From positions 1 to 64,000 of the forward strand of contig JBKQVT010000089.1 of the NCBI GenBank assembly GCA_052139835.1: DNA of 64,000 nt. The letters run 5' to 3'. Position 1 is the first letter of the stretch, and the number at the start of each line of letters is the position of its first letter. The notes below the pieces were generated by a model. The model did no database searches, was not told the origin of the DNA, and saw only the letters and a program-made list of their open reading frames with translations. A program made the translations under genes and the position numbers. Positions 54,401 to 62,643 of the stretch are shown here, one piece after another. The DNA comes from JBKQVT01 sp052139835. GTDB lineage: Bacteria; Planctomycetota; Planctomycetia; Pirellulales; Thermoguttaceae.

Positions 54401-54817
54401 TCAGGTGGGGCAAAAGTCGCGTCCCGCCTTGGCGGCGGCGCGGAAGATCTCGCCACCCTTGCGGCGCTCCAGCCGGCCCACCGTCACATCGCGGTTGACC
54501 GACAGTTCGGTTTCCTGGCTGATGACCGTGACCGTCTTGAATCGTTTGACGATCTTCGGCGGCGGGGGCGGCGGGGCCAGCATCCCCGGGACCAGCGACG
54601 ACAGGTCCGGCCCGGTCGGCACGAGGACCGAATACGATTGCTCGCGGGTCGACGTCACCGCGATCCGGTGCCGCCACAGGCCGTAGACAACCGCCCAGCT
54701 TCCCAGGGCGAACACCGCCAACGGCGCCACGCGAAAGCCGAAGAGCGACCATTGCGTGGGCGGCACGCGGCGGCCGGAATCGTGGGTGCGTGAGGGCTTC
54801 TGCGGCACGCTGATCAT
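54401..54817 (-). CDS. Hypothetical membrane protein (138 aa) between polyferredoxin and tRNA-Sec
   Basis: The ATG at 54817 lies only 14 bp after the 3' end of tRNA-Sec, with no good ribosome-binding site. One membrane segment (residues about 30-47, PLAVFALGSWAVVYGLWRH) is followed by a Pro-rich stretch and a basic C-terminus ending DFCPT. No family recognised. It is 18 bp from the polyferredoxin start on the same strand. Confidence 0.6.
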   Translation of the reverse strand: MISVPQKPSRTHDSGRRVPPTQWSLFGFRVAPLAVFALGSWAVVYGLWRHRIAVTSTREQSYSVLVPTGPDLSSLVPGMLAPPPPPPKIVKRFKTVTVISQETELSVNRDVTVGRLERRKGGEIFRAAAKAGRDFCPT

Positions 54818-54831
54818 CCGAGGTGGCAAAA

Positions 54832-54927
54832 TGGCGGAGGTGAATGGGAATCGAACCCACCCAGGACCCTTGCGGGCCCCTCGCTGGTTTTGAAGACCAG
54901 GGGCGCCACCAGGCGCCAGTCACCTCC
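54832..54927 (-). tRNA. selC: tRNA-Sec (anticodon UCA), CCA encoded
   Basis: A cloverleaf of 96 nt on the minus strand. The acceptor stem has 8 bp (GGAGGTGA with TCACCTCC) instead of 7, then G73 and an encoded CCA (54834-54832). The D stem is 6 bp (GGCGCC with GGCGCC, TGGT loop). The anticodon loop is CTTCAAA with UCA at 54893-54891. A long variable arm (GGGGCCC, loop, GGGTCCT) and a T arm with TTCGATT complete it. These are the diagnostic marks of bacterial tRNA-Sec, which is charged with Ser and converted by SelA. Confidence 0.97.
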
Positions 54928-54980
54928 GCGGGACTCCACTCCAGTCTAAACGCCAGGCGGCGAAAACTCAAGCCGGCCGG

Positions 54981-55292
54981 CTACGCTTTCTTCGTCTCGT
55001 TGTAAAACATCATCGCCGGCGAGCCGCCAAAGGCCACGCCCATCCAGGCCGCCTCGTCGATCTCCTCGGCCGTAAAACCCTCCTCCCGCGCCTTGCCGAC
55101 GTGATGTTTCACGCACGGGCCGCAGCGGGCCAACACGGAAAGGGCGATGGCCATGGCCCGCTTCGTCCGCGCGTCGAGCCGGCCCGGGGCGTTGGCCACC
55201 GCGAGAAATGCCTGGAACTTTTCCGGAATCTCCTCGCTGCCGCCGGCCGTGACCGCCTGATGTTCGCCATGTTCACGATCGCAACATCCCAT
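54981..55292 (-). CDS. AhpD-like carboxymuconolactone decarboxylase family protein, own start inside the selD frame
   Basis: An ATG at 55292 stands 8 bases after AGGAGG, the best ribosome-binding site in the neighbourhood, although it lies in the frame of SelD. It would give a 103-residue protein: MGCCDREHGEHQAVTAGGSE, then AMAIALSVLARCGPCVKHHV and EIDEAAWMGVAFGGSPAMMF. The redox pair Cys57-x2-Cys60 (CGPC, followed by H-H) is the AhpD signature. Two products (fusion and short form) are possible. It would be a thiol-disulfide or peroxide-reducing partner. Confidence 0.72.
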   Translation of the reverse strand: MGCCDREHGEHQAVTAGGSEEIPEKFQAFLAVANAPGRLDARTKRAMAIALSVLARCGPCVKHHVGKAREEGFTAEEIDEAAWMGVAFGGSPAMMFYNETKKA

Positions 55293-56543
55293 GGGATGGT
55301 CCTCCTGGAAATGAAATGGTTGAGACGCCGCCGCCGCTTGCCGACCGCCTTGGGCGCCGCGGACGACGATCCGCCCGCTGCCTGGGGCCGTGACGCGGCC
55401 GATTACGGCGGCACGGGCGATCCCTTCGGCATGCAATCGCGTGACGAAGCCGGCTGCGGCCGCTTCCGGCACCGCGATGAGGAGTCCGCCCGAGGTCTGG
55501 GCGTCGAAGAGCACTTCGATCTGCTCGGGAGTGGCGCCTTCGACGGCGGCCAGGGCGTCGGCGGACGATTCCTTGTTTCGCTCCACTGCGCCGGGGAGCA
55601 CTCCCGCGGCTGCCAACTCCAGCACGCCCGGCAGCAGCGGCAGGTCGGCGGCGGCCAGTTCGATGTCCACCCGGCTGGCCGCGGCCATCGACTTCAGATG
55701 GCCCAGCAGGCCGAAGCCGGTGACGTCGGTGCAGGCGTGGGCGTCGAATTGGCCCATCAACTCGGCGGCCCGGCGATTCAAGGCGGCCATGGAGCGGGCC
55801 GCGGCGGCCAGGGCCTCCGGTCCGGCGCGGCCGATCTGGCCGGCAAACACCAGGATCCCCGTGCCCAGCGGCTTGGTCAACACGAGCCGGTCGCCTGGCT
55901 GTGCGGCGGCGTTGGTGGCGATCCGCCGCGGATCGACCACGCCCGTGACCGCGAAGCCCGCCTTGATCTCGTCGTCCTGGATGCTATGCCCGCCGATGAC
56001 CGCCACGCCGGCCTCGGCCATCTTGTCCAGGCCGCCGCGGAGGATCTCGCGAAGGATCTCCTCGGGGAGTTTCCGCGCGGGAAACCCGACGATCGAGAGC
56101 GCCGTCAGCGGCCGCCCGCCCATCGCATAAACGTCGCTCAGCGAATTGGCCGCCGCGATCTGGCCGAACACGTAGGGATCATCGACCGGGGGCGAGAAGA
56201 CGTCGACCGTCTGCACCAGGGCCGTCTGCTCATCGAGCAGGTAGACGCCGGCGTCGTCGCCGGCCGGCATCCCCACCAGCACGCGGGGATCAGCGCAGCA
56301 GGGGAGCCCGGCCAGCACGCGCTGCAAGGTGGCCTGGTCGATTTTCGAGCCGCAGCCGGCATTGCGCACCATTTCGGTCAAGCGGACCGGCCCGGCGGGG
56401 GCGGCATACGGTTCGCCGGCGCAAGGACAGATGTCCTCGCGGCGGAAGATTTCGCAGGGGCAGGGCGTTTTCGGATCGCAGATGCAATGTCCCAACTGCA
56501 TCGAGCGTTGCATCACACGGCGGCGTTTTTCCAGGTCCTTCAC
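54981..56543 (-). CDS. selD: Selenophosphate synthetase SelD, fused in frame to an AhpD-like C-terminus
   Basis: A 520-residue frame starting with GTG at 56543. Residues 20-41 hold six Cys (C20, C22, C28, C30, C39, C41: GHCICDPKTPCPCEIFRRED and ICPC), an extension outside the usual SelD. The catalytic Cys64 lies in NAGCGSKID (Ser where many SelDs have the second Cys). The ATP and metal motifs are GMPAGDDAGVYLL, AANSLSDVYAMGG and TDVTGFGLLGHL, and the closing QTSGGLL is present. The enzyme makes selenophosphate from selenide and ATP for SelA. SelD proper ends near residue 400, and the frame then runs without a stop into an AhpD-like domain (from residue 418). Confidence 0.93.
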   Translation of the reverse strand: MKDLEKRRRVMQRSMQLGHCICDPKTPCPCEIFRREDICPCAGEPYAAPAGPVRLTEMVRNAGCGSKIDQATLQRVLAGLPCCADPRVLVGMPAGDDAGVYLLDEQTALVQTVDVFSPPVDDPYVFGQIAAANSLSDVYAMGGRPLTALSIVGFPARKLPEEILREILRGGLDKMAEAGVAVIGGHSIQDDEIKAGFAVTGVVDPRRIATNAAAQPGDRLVLTKPLGTGILVFAGQIGRAGPEALAAAARSMAALNRRAAELMGQFDAHACTDVTGFGLLGHLKSMAAASRVDIELAAADLPLLPGVLELAAAGVLPGAVERNKESSADALAAVEGATPEQIEVLFDAQTSGGLLIAVPEAAAAGFVTRLHAEGIARAAVIGRVTAPGSGRIVVRGAQGGRQAAAASQPFHFQEDHPMGCCDREHGEHQAVTAGGSEEIPEKFQAFLAVANAPGRLDARTKRAMAIALSVLARCGPCVKHHVGKAREEGFTAEEIDEAAWMGVAFGGSPAMMFYNETKKA

Positions 56544-56589
56544 GGCAATCGGTTCCCCACTTCATCCCGCTCCACTTCATCTTACGTTG

Positions 56590-56606
56590 TGCACCACCAT
56601 GGTGCA
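56590..56606 (-). promoter_or_regulatory. Hairpin after the activase stop, SECIS-like shape
   Basis: The minus-strand RNA has UGCACCA, loop UGG, UGGUGCA, starting 14 nt after the activase UGA. The shape is the same as the predicted SECIS. Read-through here gives no plausible protein, so it is more likely an intercistronic structure in front of selD, or chance. Confidence 0.4.
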
Positions 56607-56619
56607 ACGTCCGGGCGAC

Positions 56620-57417
56620 TCAGGTGCGGCCGGGCGGCAGCTCGCCCGCCCGGTGGGCCGCCAGCAGCGCGGCGCCCAGGGCGCAGGTACACTGCGGCTG
56701 CGGGGCGATCCGCACCGGATGGCCTAGCACCGCGCTGAGAGCCGTAGCCATGCCCGGCACCAGGGCCACGCCCCCGGTAAAGAGCACCGGCGCGGCCAGC
56801 GCGCCGCCCGCCATGGAGGCGATCCGCGTGGCAATGGCCGTCTCCACGCCGGCGAGGATGTCCTCCGGCAGCACCCCCGAGGCCAGCAGCCCGACGATCT
56901 CGGTCTCGGCGAAGACCACGCACATGCTGCTGATGGTGGCCGGCGCGCGGCTCCGCGTCACCAGCGATTCCAGGGCGGTGAATTTCGTGCCCAATTGCGC
57001 GGCGAGCATCTCCAGAAACCGTCCGCTGCCGGCGGCGCAGCGGTCGTTCATCGCGAAGTCGGCCACCGTGCCGTCGGCGTGCAGGCGGACCAGCTTGCTG
57101 TCCTGGCCGCCGATGTCGATGATCGTCCGGGCGTCGGGGGCGCCATGGCGGACGCCCCACGCCTGGCAGGTGATCTCGGTCACGGCGGCGCGGGCCGCGC
57201 CGACCAGCCGGCGGCCGTAGCCGGTGGCGATCACGCCGCCAAGCTGCTCGCGCCGCAGACCCTGCTCTTCCAAAAGCCGGCCCAGAAGCTCGGCGGCCAG
57301 GCGGTCCTGGTCGATCCCCTGATCGACCACGCGCGAGGCCACGACGCTCCGCCGTGGGGCGTCCAGGAGGACGACCTTCAACGTTCGCGAACCTGCATCG
57401 ATGCCTGCAAAAATCAT
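56620..57417 (-). CDS. 2-hydroxyacyl-CoA dehydratase-type activase (BadF/HgdC family)
   Basis: 265 residues; the ATG at 57417 overlaps the previous stop (ATGA). ASKHA-type ATPase: FAGIDAGSRTLKVVLLD and IIDIGGQDSKLVRLHADGTV. The [4Fe-4S] Cys lie in NDRCAAGSGRFLE and SMCVVFAETE. It uses ATP to drive one-electron transfer at low potential to the partner reductase subunits encoded by the next genes. Last gene of a four-gene set with overlapping stops and starts. Confidence 0.93.
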   Translation of the reverse strand: MIFAGIDAGSRTLKVVLLDAPRRSVVASRVVDQGIDQDRLAAELLGRLLEEQGLRREQLGGVIATGYGRRLVGAARAAVTEITCQAWGVRHGAPDARTIIDIGGQDSKLVRLHADGTVADFAMNDRCAAGSGRFLEMLAAQLGTKFTALESLVTRSRAPATISSMCVVFAETEIVGLLASGVLPEDILAGVETAIATRIASMAGGALAAPVLFTGGVALVPGMATALSAVLGHPVRIAPQPQCTCALGAALLAAHRAGELPPGRT

Positions 57418-58796
57418 CGCCGTGCCGGCTCCTTGACGGTTTCGATGAGGGCCTCCAGACGCGTCCGCAACGTCGGCTCCAGGGCGTCGGTGATGGGAGG
57501 GACCTCGATCTCCATGACCGGCACGCCGCACCGCCGGCGGACGATCTGGCCGATCAGGCCGCCCTCCAGGCCGCAGTGACTGGCGCCGGGAATCCGCGAA
57601 ATGACGACCGCTTGGGCCGCGAACCGCCGCACGTCGGCGCAGATCCGCTCCGCGCGGTCGGCCGGCGAGCCGACCATCGGATCGGCCAGCGCGGTCCGCG
57701 CCAGGGCCTCCATGGGCGGCACGTCCTCGGGGATAGTGTCCAGGGCGTGGCAGAAGAGGTACTCGGTGCCGCAGATCCGCCCGCCGGCGTCTTCCAGCAG
57801 GTTCATCACCCGCAGATCGGCCACCGGATTGACCCAGAACACCCGCACCGCCGGTTCCTCCAAGACGCCCTGGCCGGCGCGGACCCGGCTCCGCACTTCC
57901 ACCAGCAGCCCTTCCAAAACCGCCGCCGCTTCGGCTTGGTCGGAGCAGAAGTGAATGGCCAGCATCTCGGCGACGAGCATTTCCAGCGCCGGCAGCGGGC
58001 AGGGCGAGGCGGTGTATGCCAGCCGCCGCAATTCGGCCAGGAGCGAGCGCACGCGGTTGGCCCGGCCGATGCCCGCGGCCAGCCGGGCATCGTCGAGCGT
58101 CTGCCCGCAGAGCGACTCCAGCGCGCCGCGGACCCGCCCGAGCTCGCCGCGGACGAAGGCCACCTGGCTTTCCGCCGCCGAGAAGCCGCCGGGGAGCGTG
58201 ACCGCCGGCTCGCCCGGCTCCGGATGGCGGCGATGCGGCATCTCCCACCAGAAGACCTCGAACCCCAGGGCGGCCAGCCGTTGGGCAATGGCGGCCACGT
58301 CGTCGCAGGTCGCCCCCACGCTGCACGTGGTCAGGTCCGGCAGGGGAAAGTGGGCCTGGTTCACATAGGCGCCCAACATCGCCCGCACCGGACAAAACGA
58401 CTCGTCGATGCCGAAGCGGCTGGCCACTTCGAGCACGTCGGTCTGGTTCTCCATCACGCAGGGGAGCCACCAGGCGCCGTCGGCGTAGAAGGTCACGACG
58501 TCGTCCAGCGCGTAGGCCATCACGGGGACCGTGCCCAGGTCTTTCATGGCGGCCACGAGCTTTTTGCCTTCGGCCCGCGCCTGGCGGAGGCGGTCCTCTT
58601 CGGAGAGCAGGAAGTTCCAAAGCCGCAGGGCGGCGGGGGAATTGTCGATGCGGAGTCGGAGCAGGCACGTGTCGCCCTGCTCGACGTGGCGGCGAAGCGG
58701 CCCGCCGTAGGCCGGCTCGCACAGGCCGCCGGCCTTCAGCGCGCCGTAGCGGCAGTCCCATTCGTCCAGCGTAATGCGTTTCGGCGGCTCGTTCAT
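57414..58796 (-). CDS. 2-hydroxyacyl-CoA dehydratase/BcrC-type subunit, paralog A
   Basis: 460 residues from an ATG at 58796 that overlaps the preceding stop (ATGA). It belongs to the HgdB-like group by the arrangement of two Rossmann-like halves with Cys for a [4Fe-4S] cluster (residues near LPDLTTCSVGATCDD and RIPGASHCGLEGG). It lies directly before the activase. It is longer than the other two and starts MNEPPKRITLDEWDCRYGAL. The reaction is not known. Confidence 0.82.
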   Translation of the reverse strand: MNEPPKRITLDEWDCRYGALKAGGLCEPAYGGPLRRHVEQGDTCLLRLRIDNSPAALRLWNFLLSEEDRLRQARAEGKKLVAAMKDLGTVPVMAYALDDVVTFYADGAWWLPCVMENQTDVLEVASRFGIDESFCPVRAMLGAYVNQAHFPLPDLTTCSVGATCDDVAAIAQRLAALGFEVFWWEMPHRRHPEPGEPAVTLPGGFSAAESQVAFVRGELGRVRGALESLCGQTLDDARLAAGIGRANRVRSLLAELRRLAYTASPCPLPALEMLVAEMLAIHFCSDQAEAAAVLEGLLVEVRSRVRAGQGVLEEPAVRVFWVNPVADLRVMNLLEDAGGRICGTEYLFCHALDTIPEDVPPMEALARTALADPMVGSPADRAERICADVRRFAAQAVVISRIPGASHCGLEGGLIGQIVRRRCGVPVMEIEVPPITDALEPTLRTRLEALIETVKEPARR

Positions 58797-59830
58797 CGCA
58801 ACATTTCCAAGAAGGCTTCCAGGCGGCCCGTGTCGCGAGTGCTCGGCAAGGTCGCCGCGCAGGGCTGGTCCTCGCCGACAACGTCCCATTCCAACACCGG
58901 CACGGCACTCTCTTGCCGCAGCCGCGCCAGCTCGGCATGCCAGAGATCGCACCATACGTAGCGGCGGACCAGCAGCCCGCGGACCCCGCGGCCGGCGACC
59001 TCCCGGCCAAGCCATGCGTAGAGGCGGTCGTTAGGCCGGCGGAAGACGTCGGGGATGGCGTCGAAGTAGCCGGCCACGAGTTCCTCGAAGGGATCGGCGT
59101 CCAGTTGTTCCGCGCGGAAGGGGGCCGGCAGGGTGCGCTCGCCCGTCTCGGTGGCGTCCAACACGACGCGGCCGCCGGCCCTTTCGATCAGGTCCAGCAG
59201 CGCGTCATCGCCCGGCGACATGGGCCCGCCCACCAATGCCAAGGTCGTAGGATGGGCATGGCCGGTTGGGCTGCACTGCGTCCTCGCTGGCGCGCCCTCA
59301 CCCTGGCCCTCTCCCGGAGGGAGAGGGGACTCCTCCAGGCAACCTCGAACGGCGGCAACCGCGGCGGCAAACTCGCGGGCCGACACCTCCGCGCGGCGAC
59401 GGCGAAGCTCCGCCCGCGCCTCGTCGTAGCGGACCATCACCTGGCGAAGCGTCTCGGGCGTGGGCGGCTCTCCACCACAGCGGACGAGAAAACGGCCCAG
59501 CCGGCGCAGCTCTTCGCCATAGAGCTTGCGGGCTGCCGGCGTCTGCCAGGTCCTCGGCACGTGCATGAGGAAGATGGGAATCCTTCCCATGGCTTCCACT
59601 GCGGCTGCGGCGTAGCGCATCTGGTCGCAGGTGGTGGTCAGCACCAGGGCCGCGGCGGACATTTCCTGCTGGGCGGCATCGACCAAGGCCGCGGCCGCCG
59701 GGCACACGCCGCGGCGCCCCCCGCAGCCCGACGAAGCAGCCGTCTGCGGGCGCAGCCACTGCGGGCGCAGGCCATGCGCCGCGATCCACTCCGGGGGCAC
59801 AAACGGCTGGCAGTAGGCGATTGCGTTCAT
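58793..59830 (-). CDS. 2-hydroxyacyl-CoA dehydratase-type subunit, paralog B, carrying a REP-like insert
   Basis: 345 residues from the ATG at 59830 that overlaps the preceding stop (ATGA). HgdB-like parts are SGCGGRRGVCPAAAALVDAA, LVLTTTCDQMRYAAAAVEAM and the C-terminal RRYVWCDLWHAEL. Between about residues 168 and 180 the gene encodes SPLPPGEGQGEGA, the in-frame translation of the REP-like palindrome at 59294-59329. The frame is kept. It probably forms the enzyme core with the neighbouring paralogs. Confidence 0.8.
   Translation of the reverse strand: MNAIAYCQPFVPPEWIAAHGLRPQWLRPQTAASSGCGGRRGVCPAAAALVDAAQQEMSAAALVLTTTCDQMRYAAAAVEAMGRIPIFLMHVPRTWQTPAARKLYGEELRRLGRFLVRCGGEPPTPETLRQVMVRYDEARAELRRRRAEVSAREFAAAVAAVRGCLEESPLPPGEGQGEGAPARTQCSPTGHAHPTTLALVGGPMSPGDDALLDLIERAGGRVVLDATETGERTLPAPFRAEQLDADPFEELVAGYFDAIPDVFRRPNDRLYAWLGREVAGRGVRGLLVRRYVWCDLWHAELARLRQESAVPVLEWDVVGEDQPCAATLPSTRDTGRLEAFLEMLR
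59294..59329. repeat. REP-like palindrome, copy 2, inside a coding gene
   Basis: GCCCTCACCCTGGCCCTCTC then CCGGAGGGAGAGGGGA; 34 of 36 bases match copy 1 at 44907-44942. It lies in the reading frame of the paralog at 58793-59830 and adds a Pro/Gly/Glu-rich stretch. Confidence 0.85.
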
Positions 59831-61041
59831 GGCTTCCCGCACGCTGGGGCCGGCTGCCGCCCGCGGACCGTCTCGAATAGCGCCTCGACGCGCACCGCGA
59901 TGCGAACCGAATCGGAGGGCGAGTAGTCCGTCTCGATGCGCAGGTAGGGCAGGCCGAACTCCTCCTCGGCCAGCCGGCGGACCCGGTGCGACTCGATGTC
60001 GTAGGTCAAGCAGGCTTGCCAGATCAGCTCGATCACGCACTCCGGGCGATACTCGCGGACCAGGCGGCGGAGCGTTTCCAAGCGGCGCTCGTTGGGCGTC
60101 ATCACGGAGCAGGGGAGATGGAAATACTTCTCCGCCAGGGCCCGCAGCGGGTCGGGCGCCGCGGCGTCGACGTCCTCGAGGATCGGCTTCAGCCCCGTGC
60201 AGTTTTCCAGGGCGACGACGCGGCCGCCGTGGCCCTCGACCAGTTCCAGCACCCGCTCCGCCCCGGAAACCAGGGGCACGCCGGTCATCAACACCCGCAC
60301 CGGGGCGTCAGTCTCGGTCGTGGCGGGCCGGCCGCCGTAGATCGCGATCGCCTTCTCATACTGCTCCAGGTCCTCGGGAATCCCCGAGATGCTGCTCTTG
60401 AGCGAAAGCAATTGCAAGCCGCTGAGCGGCGGCACGTCGGCGCGCATCAACTCGGCCAGCTTGCGGCGCAGGGCCCGCTCGCGATTCATCACCGCGATGG
60501 CCGCCCGGAGTTGGCAATCAGTGATCGTGGTGGCAAAGCGGTCTTGCAGATGGTCGCGAAACTTCTTCAACTCGGCGTGCCAGTGCTCGGCGGCGTCGGG
60601 GTCGTCGGGCTTTTGCGGCAACTCCAGGACATAGACCTCCCGCGTCTGGCCCATCAGCTCGTACATCTTCTTCTTGCCGTCGCAGGTCGTCTCGCCCACG
60701 ACGAGGTCGGCCATCTCCAGGAAGGGATTGCTCCGCAGGACGTGGTAGCCGTAGGTGGATTTGATCAGCGGGCAGAGGTTGGCGGGCAGGTGTTCTTCGG
60801 CGGCGGGGATGGTTTTGGCGGAGCCGCCGCAGAGGCAGACCGGCACGCCGCCGGCCGCCATGATCAACTCCCGCGGCGTGAACTCGCAGAGGATGCCCAC
60901 CACCGGCTTGCCCGCCGCCTTGGCCGCACGGGCGTACTGATGGCAGCGGTTCAACATGCCGGCAAACCACTCCAGCGGCTCCGCGGAGGAAGCGATCTCC
61001 GGCTTGGTCGCGTCGTTCTGGCCGCCGCAGCATTGGCTCAT
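59827..61041 (-). CDS. 2-hydroxyacyl-CoA dehydratase/double-cubane-type reductase subunit, paralog C
   Basis: 404 residues. MSQCCGGQND is Cys-rich at the start. The main part matches HgdB/DCCP-type proteins: ILCEFTPRELIMAAGGVPVC, VGETTCDGKKKMYELMGQTR and LIWQACLTYDIESHRVR. The Cys in these motifs should bind the cluster (double-cubane in some members). First gene of the four-gene set. Its start is preceded by GGCGAGAA, and a -10 TATAAA lies at 61094-61089 on the minus strand. Confidence 0.88.
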   Translation of the reverse strand: MSQCCGGQNDATKPEIASSAEPLEWFAGMLNRCHQYARAAKAAGKPVVGILCEFTPRELIMAAGGVPVCLCGGSAKTIPAAEEHLPANLCPLIKSTYGYHVLRSNPFLEMADLVVGETTCDGKKKMYELMGQTREVYVLELPQKPDDPDAAEHWHAELKKFRDHLQDRFATTITDCQLRAAIAVMNRERALRRKLAELMRADVPPLSGLQLLSLKSSISGIPEDLEQYEKAIAIYGGRPATTETDAPVRVLMTGVPLVSGAERVLELVEGHGGRVVALENCTGLKPILEDVDAAAPDPLRALAEKYFHLPCSVMTPNERRLETLRRLVREYRPECVIELIWQACLTYDIESHRVRRLAEEEFGLPYLRIETDYSPSDSVRIAVRVEALFETVRGRQPAPACGKP

Positions 61042-61088
61042 GGCAGATTCTCGCCGGGGTTTCGTCGTAACGTTTTGGCCATCCTTCC

Positions 61089-61117
61089 TTTATACCTTAA
61101 CGACCGGGAAAGGTCCA
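61089..61117 (-). promoter_or_regulatory. Possible promoter of the activase/reductase operon
   Basis: On the minus strand, TGGACC at about 61117-61112, 17-bp spacer, TATAAA at 61094-61089. The -35 is weak. The region is shared with the divergent selA promoter. Confidence 0.4.
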
Positions 61118-61135
61118 CATGGCGGCGCCCGGCGA

Positions 61136-61164
61136 TTGTGGGGCCGCAAGCGGGATCGTACAAT
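61136..61164 (+). promoter_or_regulatory. Sigma-70-type promoter of selA-selB
   Basis: TTGTGG at 61136-61141, 17-bp spacer, TACAAT at 61159-61164. It lies 49 bp before the selA start and faces away from the reductase operon. The TTGTGGGGC context is shared with the promoter at 18825. Confidence 0.6.
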
Positions 61165-61212
61165 GGAATCTGCGGTTTCCCATCCACGGTTGCCTTGCTG
61201 GAGTCAGTCCCC

Positions 61213-62636
61213 ATGAGTCTGCCCCAACAGGAGTTGTTGCGATCCATTCCGTCCGTCGACGTGCTGTTGCAGACGGTCGCTGCCCAGTGGTCCGACGGCG
61301 TCATGCCGCGGGAGGTCCTCGTCGGGGCGATCCGCTCGGCCACCGCCGCGGCCCGCGACCTGTTGCACCTCGACAAGGACCTGAAGATGGACGCCGATAC
61401 GCTCCGCCAGATGATCCTGGCCGACGTGGGCCGGCGCATCGACACGGCCCTGGGGCCCGCCTACGCGCGCGCGATCAACGCCACCGGGATCATCCTCCAC
61501 ACGGCGTTGGGCCGGGCGGTGCTGCCCCCGCGGGCCTTGCGGCAAATCGCCGCCGAGCTGGCCGGCTATTCGCTCGTGCAGATGGACGTGGCCACCGGCA
61601 CCCGCTCGCGACGCGATGGGCGGATCGAAGAACTCCTGCAAAAGCTCACCGGCGCCGAGGCGGCCACCGTGGTCAACAACAACGCCGCCGCCACGGCCAT
61701 CGTCCTGAGCACCGTGGCCGCCGGCAAGGAAGTGATCGTCTCGCGCGGGCAACTGGTCGAGATCGGCGGCTCCTTCCGCCTGCCCGACGTCATGGCCGCC
61801 GCCGGCGCCCGCCTCGTCGAGGTCGGCACCACCAACAAGACCCACCTCCGCGACTATGAGCGGGCGATCACCGCCGACACCGCTGCCATCCTCCGCGTGC
61901 ATCCGAGCAACTACAAGATCGTGGGCTTTACCGCCGAAGTGCCGCTGGAAGACCTGGTCCGGCTGGCGCGAGAGCGCAACGTGCCGGTCATCGACGACGT
62001 CGGTGCCGGGGCCTTGATCGACATGGCGCAGTTCGGCTTCGAGAAGGAGCCGACCCTGCGCGAGTCGCTCGCCGCTGGGGCCGACCTGGTCACGTCGAGC
62101 ACCGACAAGATGATCGGCGGGCCGCAGGGCGGCATCATTCTCGGCCGCGCGGCCTGGATCGAAGCGATCCGGAAGAACCCGCTGACGCGCATCGTCCGCG
62201 TGGATAAGCTCACGCTGACGGCGCTGGAGGCCACGCTGGCGTTGTTTCTCGACGAGGCCTGGGCGCTGGCCGAAGTGCCCACGCTGCGGATGTTGAGGCG
62301 CGACCTGGCCGACCTGGGGACGCAGGCGGAGCGGATCGCCGGGGCGATTGCCCAGGCGGCGCCGGGGGCGGCCGCCGCGGTCATCGACGGCGCGTCGCAG
62401 ATGGGAAGCGGCTCGCTGCCCACCCAGGATTTGCCCACCCGGCTGGTTGCCGTGACGGCGCGGCACGTCGAGGCCGGCGAGCTGGCCGCCCGGCTGCGGC
62501 GCCACGTGCCGGCCGTTTTCGCCCGCGTACACCAGGGCCAGGTATTGGCCGATCCCCGCACGCTCCTGGAGGGCGACGAGGAAGTGCTCATCACCGCCTT
62601 CCGCGCCGCCTTGGAAGACGAGGGAGTGGACCGGGC

Positions 62637-62643
<7 letters not shown>
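61213..62643 (+). CDS. selA: L-seryl-tRNA(Sec) selenium transferase SelA
   Basis: 476 residues from the ATG at 61213. The PLP fold has AINATGIILHTALGRAVLPP, NNNAAATAIVLSTVAAGKE, VGTTNKTHLRDYERAI and the PLP Lys299 in SSTDKMIGGPQGGI. It turns Ser-tRNA-Sec into Sec-tRNA-Sec using selenophosphate from SelD. The stop overlaps selB by seven bases. A longer open frame upstream has no similarity. Confidence 0.97.

Noticed and set aside
54401..54403. The TGA of the 54401 gene as a possible Sec codon
   Set aside because: The frame goes on for only two codons before TAA, and no SECIS-like hairpin follows.
51743..54793. A 1016-codon plus-strand frame opposite the selenoprotein and polyferredoxin
   Set aside because: Low-complexity Arg/Gly/Gln translation, no motif; the minus strand has signal peptides and Fe-S motifs.
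56290..56622. The activase as a second selenoprotein
   Set aside because: The family ends at this length, and the read-through sequence overlaps selD in another frame and is not protein-like.
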